The notes beneath the pieces are model-generated. The model was not told the DNA's origin and made no database searches. It saw only the letters and a list, made by a program, of their open reading frames with translations. From positions 12,674,013-12,738,012 of the forward strand of contig NC_133473.1 of NCBI RefSeq assembly GCF_025370935.1: 64,000 bases of DNA, written 5' to 3'. A program made the translations under genes and the position numbers. Origin of the DNA: Choristoneura fumiferana (Eukaryota > Arthropoda > Insecta > Lepidoptera > Tortricidae). Below are positions 1-13,100 of this stretch, piece by piece. The stretch's first letter is position 1; every line of letters starts with the position of its first letter.

Positions 1-44
1 ATTCAGTTGAATATCATTCTATTATTACTATTTTTTTATTTATT

Positions 45-204
45 ACTGGCACGAGAGGTATCCCATCTTAGGCCTCTAGGTTAGCAACGCATCTGCAATA
101 CCCCTGGTGTTGCAGATGTTTATGGGCGGTGGTGATCTCTTACCATCAGGAGACCCACTTGCTCGTTTGCCGTCCAGTCGTATAAAAAAAAAAAAAAAAA
201 AAAA
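45..204 (+). repeat. Lepidopteran SINE-like element with poly(A) tail
   Basis: The body includes a GGCGGTGGTGATCTCTTACC motif and a GCTCGTTTGCC motif followed by a run of about 21 A, a 3' end I recognise as widespread in Lepidoptera. Recognition is from memory of the family, not from a search. Confidence 0.65.
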
Positions 205-929
205 ACTTAAGTAATCTGAATTATTTTACTCCAGTTCCCGACTAGATTACCTACTTCATTGACAAACCTTATTTTATAATTTTGTTAATGTCACTCAAAT
301 AAAATTGTTTTTGGTTTACATGTCATTCTAGCATTTTACTTTTACCACAGATATAGATTCACATAGATAACGCAAGTATCATGATTTGTATTGAAACTAA
401 GCGTGGTGGCTTTTTAACACCTATTGTGACGTCACAGCCGAAATTTAGTCACGGGAAATACAAATTAATCCAAAAGTTAAGTACTTGATTACCGAGGAAT
501 CAAGATTACAGTAGTGGTTTACAAAACGGATTCCAAACGAATGGATGACAAATCAATGACTTACAAGCATAGTTCAGTATTACAGTAGTTTTAATTGCTT
601 ATCCAAGTAATCGATTACCGAGAAATCAGGATTACTGGAATGTAATCGTGTAAATAACTTCAAAAGTAATTGATAACGCCCAACTGGCTTCGATGTCGAT
701 ATAAACGGTTATGATTTCAGTTTGATTTCTAATGAGAAAAAAAATATTTTAAAAAATCATATAAACGGTTATGATTTCAGTTTGATTTTTCATCAGAAAA
801 AAAATATATAAAAAAAAACATTCATAAGATTTTTAAAAGCATTTAATAAAAGAAAATCACATCTTTTGGTTTTATGGCGAGTGGAAGAATAATTTGTGTA
901 ACATTGAGCATTGTGAAGATTAGGATTAC
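205..929. other. Intergenic/intronic AT-rich sequence, no gene seen
   Basis: A short near-perfect duplication occurs here: a 28-bp unit containing ATAAACGGTTATGATTTCAG at 701-728 is repeated at 761-787. Nothing coding is supported on either strand, including a terminal Spt20 exon. Confidence 0.5.
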
Positions 930-1012
930 TTCGCGTTTTAGCGTGAAGGAGTAACAAACATTCACACGAGCACGCACGCACGTACCAACTTTGGCATATA
1001 TCAACAGTAGGA
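930..1012 (+). repeat. Fragment of a dispersed repeat (GTGAAGGAGTAACAAACA family)
   Basis: GCGTGAAGGAGTAACAAACA followed by a CA-rich tract and CAGTAGGATTA matches the end of the longer copy at 7195-7402. It abuts Spt20 exon 16. Confidence 0.6.
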
Positions 1013-1016
1013 TTAC

Positions 1017-1166
1017 CTGGTCTGACGGTGGGCGGGTGGTGCGGCGAGGGTACGGGGGGCCGGAGGGCGGGTCGCGCGGGTCGCGGGGGCGCGCGCGCCG
1101 CTCCGCGCACCACTTGCACCGCGCCGCCCCGCACCGCGCCCTTCACGCCGCCCTGCACCAGTTGCG
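1017..1166 (-). other. Spt20: Spt20 exon 16, last visible, GC-rich Arg/Pro/Ala
   Basis: The acceptor GTGTGTTGCAG leads into a reading frame beginning AQLVQGGVKGAV and rich in Arg, Pro and Ala, ending at a GTAATC donor. The two-base 5' phase matches the one-base overhang of exon 15, whose end reads SLPIG. It is far more GC-rich than the flanking intron, which supports coding use. The compositional bias makes the exact product less certain than the conserved N-terminal exons. The next exon would lie left of the window or is too short or diverged to see. Confidence 0.7.
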
Positions 1167-4100
1167 CTGCAACACACCACAGTATTCAGCCGCTGCGTTA
1201 AGCGCAATGCGTTTGACGCAAGTCAGTTTACAATCTAATTACCAAACATTGTCTTAAGGTAGACTTCCAAGTAGAGCGGCTCCGGCGTCCGGCGTCGTCG
1301 GCGACACTGACGCTGCGTTCGAACGTTAGTTCATACGTTTCCGTACTGCATAATACTATCGCTCTATCGCCGCGTTACTATCGCTGCGTTAGTGACGCCG
1401 GAGCCGCTCGGAAGTCTACCTTTACGCGGTGAGCGGAGCGGCAAGCGCATGTTTGGTTATGATGATGATGAGATTATCTGATGAAAATTGATGTGCGTTT
1501 ATCGCATTAAACAACCGAGCGCTTAAAACACGCTGATGGGTCTATATCGGCTGGTCTAAAATTGTTATGCATAAAAATGTTTCGTAAGATGTTTTTTTTG
1601 CATAACAATGTTCTGTCGAATGATTGAAATGTCGAATTTTTTTTGGTGGAAATTGCTTTTCCATTATATTTTTTAAAATTGCTTAATATAACATTGTATG
1701 GTATAACATTGTTTTGTCGAAGGTATTATAGGTATAAAATTGTTATTCCGAATATTGTTCGCACTAATTTCATGTCTGGAAAACAAATATAAATTTAGGA
1801 ACTGTGACCGCTTTGCGGAGCTCCTATTCCGTCTGCGGCTGCGCGAATTGTCACGATACTAACCTAACCTAACCTATAATTGAGCAATCATGTTACCTGG
1901 GTTTTCTTAATTGCGAGGGGCTCCGCCCCCCGAGCCCCCTTTGCTGTTTCGTCTATCCAAGTATCTAATACAAATTCTTTCATTATTTTTTAAGACATTG
2001 AATATTACACCAAATAATAATATTATTGATTTATCATTTTAGTAATAAAAATTTTAGACTAAACAATTATAGATCAAAAGTGCTTTAGAAAAAAATAATG
2101 TATGCAAAAAAAGAAGTATGGCATACAATATTATACCAAACAATTACGACCAAAAATTTTTAGGAAAAATATTTTAGACCTTGCGAAGGGCACCCCCCGC
2201 TGATACAAGTAGATTAGATACAACTCCTGTGACAGTGGGCAGCGCTCTTTATTTTCAACTACGCTCTTTGGATTTCAGCACTGCGGCGTGGAAGGCAATG
2301 CTAATCCACGCTATTTTCCCAAGAAAGTCATCATGGAGGTTCTCTACTATACAATACTCTGTTAAGAAGCGACTTATAAGAGAGAGTACAATTACAGTAC
2401 TTTCATTGTAGCATAGTGCGGGTGACAGCTGTCAATGACAATATCACAAGACTATAGAGTCAAAGTGTCGAAACTTGAGTCAATAAAAGTAATAATTTAA
2501 GATCTTAATGATAATTATTAAGTACCGATATAACTGAAGATCCATTAGGTCCCGTCAATAATGGAGTCTCTGGTGTTATGTTACATGCATATTACGTTTC
2601 TTCACTTAATTGTGCTTTGAATTTAATTAATTGATAATAAAATTTTGATAGCATAAATTTATTTCGTATAACATAGTCTTTATGTTCAAATATTTTACGC
2701 CAGCCATATTCAGGCTACCACCGAAATATACTTCCATATAAATATACCGCAGCAACTTTTTTTGAGTAAAACGAAACGTGCATCAAGTGTCACCCGCATC
2801 ATGCTACAATGAAAGCACTGTAGACATAGATAATCTGGACTTCGAAGTAATCTGACTCACTAAATCTAGCTCCGATATCGGAACCGACTCCGATTATCGA
2901 CTCTGACCCCTTTATTGTATCAGTTTTTTTCACTAGCGAACTAGCGATTACTTATTATTTGTTCGCAGAAAATGACTAAGCGATTCCGATCCGACAGGGA
3001 TCAACCGGTATCCTGCCTTTTCACTGAAATATTATTCCCATATTTTTCATTTGCCAAACTGGTTTATTTGCAAACTCGCAATTTTCTCCGAAACCTAAAA
3101 TTTATCCCAGTGTATTCTCTTATGATTTTATAGAACACAGTATATTATTAGGTTACGTTTGTTTTGTCAAAGTTCCGGAAAATATATATGGTTTCAAAGA
3201 AAATCGTGAGTTTCAAAATGAAACAGTTTGGCAAATGAAGCATTTGGGAATAATATTTCGCTGAAAATGCAGAGAACTATACAAGCTTGACAGGTTTACA
3301 ACTCGAAAATACAAACTGAAACATAGATGCACAGAAAAACCAGAAAAAGAGGCCAGCGCTGGGAACCGAACCCAGGTCCTCAGCATTCCGTGCTGCGTGC
3401 TTTACCGCTACATGACCACTGGACATAGTACAGACACAAATTTCTCCTATGCACCACATATCTCAGCTTGTTTATTCTTATTTAGTCACTTAAGCATTGA
3501 CACTAACGACATCTATGCTTAAGCCCTCATCGAGAAACTTTCAGCACCCCATCGCCTACACCTGCCTATTTCATACCCTCCTGCTTTAAATTCGGAATGT
3601 CTACTACACTTACATACTCCATACACTTTGACCTTACATTCGCACTCACCTATAGGTAGTGACAGCACCGATGGCTGGTTAGTAAGCACGACTGAAGTGG
3701 TGGGGGGCACAGACACGAGCAGGCCAGACGGCGCGCCGGACACGTTCAGGGACAAGGATATCGGCGCCGACAGCCCCGGGATCTGTACTTGGACGTTCTG
3801 TAGACCTTGGATACCCTGAAGGCCTTGGAGGGACGCCAGGCTAAGACCCTGGAAAAATTAGAAACCATTTGAAACAAACAAACAGTTGGAGCAGCGTGGG
3901 AGTAATAATATAGTTTTTTTTTGTTTTACGGCTAATTTGGTTGGGTTCTCTGGTGGTTGGCGCGTATGGCCACAGGAGATGCGGCTTCGAATCCCGTCCG
4001 GACCATCAGAAAATCTTTTTGTTTTTATATTTTTCATTTCGTTAATCAAACATATTGCCTAACTAGGCAAAACAAATAATTATATGGAAATTGCCAAATA

Positions 4101-7100
4101 TTTGCAGAAAATAAAAGGGGCTACTAAATGTCTTGCGAAGCATTCTTCCTCACAAAGATAAGCTATTCGCACTGGTAGACTAAAACAAGCCATTTAAAAG
4201 TGTTCTGCAGCCTTTTTGCAAAATAAACTTTTGATTTTAAAACCTGAAGAAAGTTAAATGTCATTCTTGTTACCGAGCCTCATTTGAGTTGTGCCACTCG
4301 CCACTGTTCATAATTGAGTCGAGCTATACATACTTGTATACTGCTCAAAAGAAAATAAGGGCCACGTAATTTTTATGGGTGAAACGAGATGACTAACAAA
4401 TATAATTCTTCATAACAACATAACACAGTACAAATACTTTTCATTCAATTAAAATGTATTCAATTAAAAACGCAAACATATTTTTGATTTCATTTTACCG
4501 GTAAAATTCAAGCCCTTATATTCTTTTGAGTAGTATAGTAAATGTTGTCATTAAAAATCAGAGTAGCATTGCACGACCAAATTACGAACAGTGGTAAGTG
4601 GCCACATAACGAAGGTTACCTGTACATGACAAACTGGTTGCGGCGGCGGTGCGGTCGGCTCGGGGCCCATAAGGCGCTCCAAAAGCGCGCTCTCACTGCT
4701 TGATACGTTCGTCGTTTCGTTAGATTCGCACGTGTAGCCTCCCAGTACCTAAGCGACAAATGAGATATGGTAAACTGGGCGGTTATCTTAATCTTAATTT
4801 CTTGCAAGTTTCGTTAAACATCACAGGGCCACACTACACAAAAACACTACAGACTCACGATTGGGACCGTGCAAAGCGGGTAGTGGGAGGGGCCGAAACG
4901 ATCACAGCGCTCGCTACGGCTAAAAATGAAACCAATGGTGCTGGCATGAGCTGTCAGATTGTATGGTTTTGCAGTAAACATTGACTATTTTTAGCAAAAA
5001 TATGTTCTTCACAAAATGTATTGTTATGAGTTAACACTGACAAGAATAGTGACTGCAAATTCTACAGATTTCCAAAAGTATAGTGGAAACAAGAACAAAA
5101 AATAAATCAATAATTTCCGTAAAAATAATCTCGTGAGTGATGGCACGAAACCAAGAAAGCAAGTTAATTTTTAACTGAAAACAACAATTTAATGCAATTG
5201 GCATTACTACCATGGTCCAGAATTGTCTAATATAGTATAAAAATCATAAGATTTCATAGAAATTCTAACGATGTTTACTTAAGTCTCGCTTGACAGTTGT
5301 GGCAACATCCCAATACTGCTCATAGTTGCAACCGCTGTGGCGCTGTGGTCGTGCACGGTATACGGTGGAATTTTACACTTACATTACGGTCGTACATACC
5401 TGCTGTGTATAAGTAGGCAACGTGTGGGTGGCCGTAGTGGCCGTGATCAAGCGAGCCCCCGCTATGGACACCGTCCGTCCCAGCAGCTTATGCGTGTCTA
5501 TCGTGTCAGCAGTTGACGTCACATGCGTCATGGCAGCCGGCGCACTATTTAGAAGATTCAGTATCGTCTTGTTTGCGCTCGAACTGGCAGTACTGACGGC
5601 GGCTTTCGCTGCGTTTTGACTGGCAGCTTTAAAAGAAAAATAGGAACGGTAAAATAGTTATTTGTGATACGAGGTTGGTAAGTAAGGTTTTACACTAGTT
5701 TGTAAAACTTTACCAACCGTGTATCATACGACTTTTTTAAAGTACCTTGTTGGAATTGTTGCGCTGAGTTCATGAGACTAGTAACGAGCGCGCTAATGGC
5801 AGGATTCGTTGTTCTTGGTTTTGTGATGGTGGCCTTTTGCTGAGCTGTTGACGCGGCTGTATACTGTATGTTTTGGACCTAAAAAAATAAATACGTTACA
5901 ACTTCTCAGGTAAGTACGCGTCTTTCTTCTTTTATTAACGTGACGCACATTTTATTAAATTGGCCGCCACGCTGTATCCCCCAACACGCTCCTTGACTAA
6001 TAATATCCGTCAATTATCTGATATGGGCGGTAAGAACATCTTGTTTGCCAAATTTTCAAGTCTCTAGCTCTCGTAGCCTACGCTGTGCGTTGTCTGTCAG
6101 TTAGTCAGTCAGTAACATACTGTTCTATATATGTATAACTTACTCAGGATGTCTAGAATAACTACGTAGGAATTTCAGTGATACACTGGAGCATTAGGAA
6201 AAGCTTAATCTCTAAACGTCTGAAACAAATGTGCGACATTTCTTTTAATGTTTTTTTTCTAAGGATTTCGTATTTTATACGGAATCTTCCGAGTTAAGGT
6301 ATATTTTATACCTTAGGCTGCTATTTACTCTTAAACTACTAATAACTCTCAAGCAAACTTAGCCGTTATAGTTTTCCTTGAAAGTTTGATAACTTACTAC
6401 CATTCTGAATTTTTTCAAAATTTTCCACCCGCCGGTTTATATTTTAGAGGGGGCGGGGACGCTCGATTTTAATAAAAATTTGCACTTTAAAGTTGAATAT
6501 TTTGCAAACATATCACTGAATCGAAAAACCGCTTTAGCAACCCCCTAATGATTTTAAAAAACCTATACGATACCCCACACTACAAGGTTGGATGAGAAAA
6601 AAAAATCACCCCCACTTTACGTCTATGGGAGGTACACTAAAAAACATTTTTTTTGCATTTTTTATTGTACCATTTTGTCGGCATAGTTTACATTCATATT
6701 CGAGCAAAATAACAGCTTTCTAGCATTGATAGTCCCTGAGCACAGCCGCGGACGGACGGACAGACAGACAGACATGGCGAAACTATAAGGGTTCCGTTTG
6801 TGCCATTTTGGCTCCGGAACCCTAAAAAAGAGTACATTTAACTAAGACAAACTCAAACTCTTTGGGGTTCAAACTCTTCCAAATACTCCAATGTACCTAC
6901 TGAAGTTTCTGCATCATTATTCTGGACATTCTCTATTCGTATACCCTTACCTGTGTCGTCCCAGCCGTGGACATGAGGGGGTGCTGTATGTGAATTATCG
7001 CCGACTGCATTTTCTGCGGGTTGAGAGGTTGCTGCGGATTCGTCAGCTGCTGCGCCAACAGCTGATTCGTCGACGCTTGCGTCGCGTGAATTTCGTGAGT

Positions 7101-10100
7101 CTATAATAAAACATTATAATATCACTTAGTCATAGGAATAGCTAGAAAACTATGGCTCAAACGTCTTAGTAGAAGAGTAGCAGAAGATTATAACATTTCG
7201 AGATTATCAGGAATATCGGGATAAAAAGTAGCCTATGCGTTACTTCAGATATCCAGCTATCTTCATGCTAAATTTCATCCAAACCTGTCCAGCCGTTTTA
7301 GCATGAAGGAGTAACAAACAAAATTACGATGTGTATTCCCAAATTAATTGTGATGTGTACACACACACGCACACTAATGCATTTATAATATCAGTAGGAT
7401 TAGTGGTCTGGCTGGCTATACGTAGTACAAAATGCTAACTCTCTTCTATACTTGAGATGATGACTCCTCGTCCACGCTGCTCACGTTGTCCGCACCCAGT
7501 CCGTCAAAAGCCAAAGCCAAAATATCTTTATTCAATTTAGCCTATAACGAGCTCTTATTAATGTCAAAAAAACCGGTACCTACGTCCACTTTGTAACTAA
7601 ATTATATACGCACCGCTGCCTGCACCTGAGGTGACAACCGCGGCGTTGTGGGCGAAGGCTGTTGCTTCATAGCGTCTGCGGCGACCGTGGGCACGCCCAC
7701 GCTGCCCACGTTGCCCACTCCCGTGCCCACGCTGCCCACACCCGTCACTCCGGGTACACTACTAGCATTGCTGACTTGTTGGAGTTGAGCTTGCTGCAAA
7801 TAATAGAAAACATTCCTAATTAACTATGCATTGACTTATTTGAGGTACCTATATTGTGTGAGTGTGTTTTGATACATGGGGCATATTTTCTTCAACTAAA
7901 CCAAGTAATTACAAGTTTTAAAAACCGAAATGCATGGTAATTAATTAATATGTACACAAATTACCATATGTGATACTACCACAGCATGGATATTCTTAAC
8001 TCTCATTTTCATTGTTTTTTTTTTATTCTATGAATTTCAACAAATCATCTGATAAAAGATAAAAAATATTAAAAAAAAAACAATTAAAATTAGACACTGA
8101 ATTACATATCAAAATTGGTGCACTAATTAAAATTAATTTCAGTATAATTACCAAAATCGGAAGCTGCCGTGTTGTCGTATGAGTATTAGGAGTCGTTGCT
8201 ATAGTAGGAGTCCTGTAAACGAACATCATCTAATTAGCACGTCTACAAACTATGAGAGAACAGTGAAGGCGCTGTAATATATCAATTCTCCTTTCAAATT
8301 CTAATTTATTTTAGTACAAAAAAAAACCAGTAAATCTCTTTGTAGCAAATAAAAAACTTACACAACAGGCACTGTGGTAGCGTGTGTGTGTGCAGTGGCG
8401 TTGCTCGCTGCCGCCGAACGTTGCTGCATCAACAACTGTTGACCCTAACCAAACAACAACATTAAAATGGAACAGTCAACACTTCATTCATATGTTAAAA
8501 CAGTGTTTCTCAACATGTCAGTCCTGGATTTGTCAATAGGCCGTATAGGCCGCGGCCTAGGGGCGGCAGCGGCCTAGGGGCGGCATTCAACGAGAAAATT
8601 ATTATTTTAGAAAGTTACATAGGGCGGCGGATATAAAGTGGCCTACACTCCTAAAAAACATAAATCCGCCACTGCAACATGTAAGTCACGACACCCAGTA
8701 GTGGAATCTCCTTCAATAGGGCAACGCGACTACTTCAGACTATTCTCAACGTATCATAAGGATGTTTTCGTTATTAATTACACGAGATTTTTCATTGCCA
8801 GCATGCATGTTGCTGTATGCTAAGAGATGCGCGATCTTAATCGCTTATAAGTTTTTTTTTTTTGTGTAAGCTACCTAGTGACCAAGTTTCTCTGAAAGAT
8901 TTAAGATAAAAATTTAAAACCACTGTCTAAAATTATTTCGTTTTATTACCATTTCCCTCATGCCACCAGTGAATGACACTCTTGGCAGCTGTCCAGGCAC
9001 GATATGCTTTATCCTAACTGATTTGCGACCTTCCTCTGTGAAGATCTCCGTAAATTGTTGGATGTATTTGTTCGCCTGTAGCCTCGAACCTAGACAGATA
9101 CAACATTTGTAGCAATACTTAAAACAAGTTCTAGACATAAAGTACAATCTTTTTTTGTAAAACATATCTACACAAAAATACGTAGTTATTTTTTACACTT
9201 CCGCCATTTTTAAGACGAAATTGTATCATAAGAAAAAAACTTGTTCATTAAATCGACGTCGTCTGGAGCAGAATATCTCGCCGTCAGATCAAATAGTTAG
9301 GAGTGTTAGGACCGCTGTCAATATATTTATTCTTATAAAACTTACATTACCTATACATAATAAAAAAAAGGTTTTCTATCATTTAAAATGCATTTACTTA
9401 AACTAGCTACAAAAACTAAAAAAAAAAATACCTAAAGTAAAACGGCACGCCGCCCCATTCCTCTCGCCTTCCACATGATCCCTATCCACATACAATTCCC
9501 CCAGGAACTCTTGGTCGGACGGCCTCTGTAATATCGATAGTTTTATATGGAAGAATCCAGCACCAGCGTGTGGTGAAGTCTTTTCGGTCTCTAGTATGTA
9601 TTCTTCTACGAGTTGGGGTTGGCAGTCAGGGGTTGGCCGCGGGCGTTCGTATGCTCTGGCAAGACGCAAAGGACCGCTGGGTTCGGAGGGCAGGGCGAGA
9701 GGTAAAGGCTCCATCTTAGGTGGTTCTATTGGCTTGAACACCTGTGAAAGCGAAATAGAAAAAAGAACAATACAATTTTGTACATAATAATGTAATAATA
9801 ATTGGTTAATGTAAGCAGTTCACGTCAAAATGTGACAATAACAAAAAAGTAGCCTCATTTTAACTTCCATTCTTTGGAGTCAGAGAAAAAGGTTTTTCAC
9901 TTCTCATGCTCAAAAAGTAGGTCAATATAGCCTTACAAGGCGGGAGTAAAGTGAGTACTTTAGTCCCTAGGGAGTAAAAGTATTTTTTTTTTTTATTTAC
10001 TTCGAGTGACTTAGATAAACTCAAGCAGCCAGTACTTGTTTAGTTTTTGGCATATAATAAGATTATGTGTGGACCATTTTCATGACGTAAGTGTTACGTT

Positions 10101-13100
10101 CTTAGTCTACGTGGTCTTAGTCGTCTTAGTTCTATGCTTTTTCCGCTTAGAAGTGGCGCCATTCTATTTATTCCAGTTTGTGTATGGACCATTTTGCCGA
10201 TGCGATTTTGTTATATCTGTGACTGGTGGGAAAAAAATACTTACAGCGAAAACTTTGAAACTGTTTTAGAGCGTATATCATAAACGATTAATGACTATTT
10301 TTTACTCGCAATCCAAGTGTAAAATAGAGTTTTCATCTCAAGACTAAAAGTCAATGTAAGCCCTCGGATAAATAGACACCCTCGCTAAAGCTCTGGTGGC
10401 TAACCACCTCGGGTATATATTGGCTTATTTTAGTCCCTCGATAAAAAATATACTATTTTCTGTAGGTAATCAATATTATTTAAATGCAAAGTAATATATT
10501 GTCAATTAAAAGTTAGCCCAATTGACCAAATCTACATATTCGCTGCAATGCTGTGAAAACTACACATTTTCTAATAAGGTAAGATATCTCCGAGTACGAG
10601 TAGCATTTTATTATGCGTGTGTGCACGAATGATAGTATGGTTCTTGCTCGCTCCGATAGACAGGCACACTTACGGAACATTACGACAAAAACTTAAACGC
10701 GCCGCTCCTGCGTTTCAACTATAGTACTAGGTTATAGTTATGATAGATTGAGATGCTAAAAAGTCTTACCTCTGGTGGTTTCTTGGGGTATTTGGACGTC
10801 AATCGCGTGTGTGGAACAGATTGCCGGCTGTTCTTTGCTCTCTGCCGGTGTATCAATTCCAAGAGCTCTAAACCGTGATAGTGCGTAAATTGATCTAATT
10901 TTCTTTTCCTATTTACTGCAACCTATGGCAAAGAAGATGGATTTGAATTAGTTAATATATGTATGTACATATTATAATGATGAATTTCTCCTGTTCCTTT
11001 GGGTTTACATGGTAGCGATGTTTCATAGAAAAAAATATGAAGACTCGCTAGTAATGCTTGGATTTAAAGTGTCAATAAAAAAAATCTGTTAAAAAAACCG
11101 GCCAAGTGCGAGTCAGACTCGTATATCGAGGGTTCAGTACAACTCTGAATAAGCTGTCCGAACGGCAGATCTGTGCGCATTAGACCCCAATATTACGTTT
11201 GTAGTAACAGGAAAAATTAGAGAATTTCAAAGCAAAAATCTGATTTATATTATATATTTGATATTAATTTGTTGATAAAATATACTTACCTAATAATAAA
11301 TATTATCATCAAATTTCAAGTTCATAGGTCAATAAAAGCTAAAAGAAAATCTAGAGTACATACCTAGGTACAATTTTTTGTAAAACCAAGGCTTTAGTAG
11401 ATTTTCATTCCTTTGTTTCACAACATATATATTTATTTATTATTTATGCATTATTATTTATATTTTTAAACAAAAACAAAGTTTTTATCTACTCAAATAG
11501 ATCTACTCAATAAGATCTAAGCAACGATACCCTACTTGATAGGGTAGGTCATTTTTTTTTTCGCCCTCCCTATATTTGAGCTATTTTAAAACACTTAAAA
11601 ATAGTTTTTGTTAGTTGCATTGCTTTGGGTCAACAAGATATTTAAATGCTGAGAAAATTTCAAAGCTTTAACCGTCACGCACGTCGAAGCCGTGGTGGCA
11701 GAGTGGTTTGACCTATGGCCTCTCAAGCAGAGGATCGTGGGTTCAAACCCCGGCTCGCACCTCTGAGTTTTTCGAAATTCATGTGCGGAATTACATTTGA
11801 AATTTACCACGAGCTTTACGGTGAAAGAAAACATCGTGAGGAAACCTGCACAAACCTGCGAAGCAATTCAATGGTGTGTGTGAAGTTCTCAATCCGCACT
11901 GGGCCCGCGTGGGAACTACTGCCCAAGCCCTCTCATTCTGAGGGGAGGCCTGTGCCCTGCAGTGGGACGTATATAGGCTGGGATGAACCGTCACGCTGTA
12001 AAAACCGTGTAAAAGACGGACAGACGGACGGACGAGCGAACGGACACGTGCGTGACAACAATAAGCTTCCTTTTGGGCCCTTTGATTAAGGAACCCTAAA
12101 ATTTATTATGCGGACAAGGCATGTAGAAAATTGATGAACATGACAAATAGGCTTTATTTTATCCTTATGGTGCATTTTAACAGCATAAGGGGCTGTTTCA
12201 CCATCCATTGATTAGCGTTAACCGACGGTTAAATGTGATGCCGTCTCCGTCTATTCAAACAAAACAAATAGAGACGGCATCACACCTAACCGCCAGTTAA
12301 CACTAATCAATAGATGGTGAAACAGCCCCTAAAAGTATTAAAATGCCTGAGCAGCAATTTGAGAAAGTAACATGACAAGCGTTTTTATGGCACAGTCAGC
12401 ATATTGAAGGCTACTGGGTCACGGCAGGTTATCGAGTTTAAGATCACGAAAACCAGGTCAATGCTCCAGTTTCAATACATGTGGCTGTTATATTAGTATG
12501 TTAATAAAGAATCTGTAAGTAAATGATTAACAAATTCAGCTCTCTTTTGATAATGGTTTACGTGAGCGTAATTCGTACCGAAATATCACAGCGTATTAAA
12601 TAACAACCAGAGAAAGAACCCTGTCATTCGCAAGCCCTAGTTCCGCAGCTCGGCCGAATGTAGGCAGTTAGCACTGAGACAAGTGTGTTCACTGTTACAA
12701 ATTATTATTCTGTGGAAATATCAAGTTATTTCCTCACTATGATCAACGGGTGTTTTTTGGTAAAGTTACTCAATTTTGAGCAGGCAAACTTGATAGCACT
12801 ATTTTTGAACACTGATCCTGTATGGTTCATGACTGTTCGTATTTGAATATTGAATATTCTATCTCAATGAGACGCAATCGTCATCATCATCAGCCAGAAG
12901 ACGTCCACTTCTGAACAAAGGCCTCCCCCTTAAAAGAGACGCAATAATAGAGATAAATAGCTGTAGGTGACTAAAAATCACTTTATTTTATCTTCATATT
13001 ATTGTTAGTTTTTCAATTAAGTTTTTATTAGCTTTTAAAAAAATGTTAGGAAAATGAGTTGCATTAGAAATGACCTTAAGGTGATTTTCCACCGGCGAGG

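Larger units (their letters stand above)
5400..8444 (-). other. Spt20: Spt20 exons 8-13: low-complexity Gln/Ala/Thr and Gly-Val region
   Basis: Six exons (8444-8362, 8212-8152, 7793-7614, 7100-6951, 5878-5746, 5626-5400) with phases 0/2, 2/0, 0/0, 0/0, 0/1 and 1/0 connect cleanly. They encode a probably disordered region: QQLLMQQ, a Thr-rich run, a Val-Gly-Ser repeat (VTGVGSVGTGVGNVGSVGV) in exon 10, then Gln-rich and Ala-rich stretches. The two smallest exons (83 and 61 nt) are supported mainly by splice sites and phase, so they are the least certain parts of the model. Confidence 0.82.

Noticed and set aside
1859..1877. Telomere or interstitial telomere from TTAGG-type repeats
   Set aside because: Only about three units of CTAACC, not a clean (CCTAA)n array. 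Similar short runs at 24.0-24.2 and 30.2 kb look like ordinary AT-rich repeats.
11681..11760. A functional tRNA gene
   Set aside because: The A and B boxes belong to the head of a 305-bp SINE with target duplications. The 5' and 3' ends do not form an acceptor stem.
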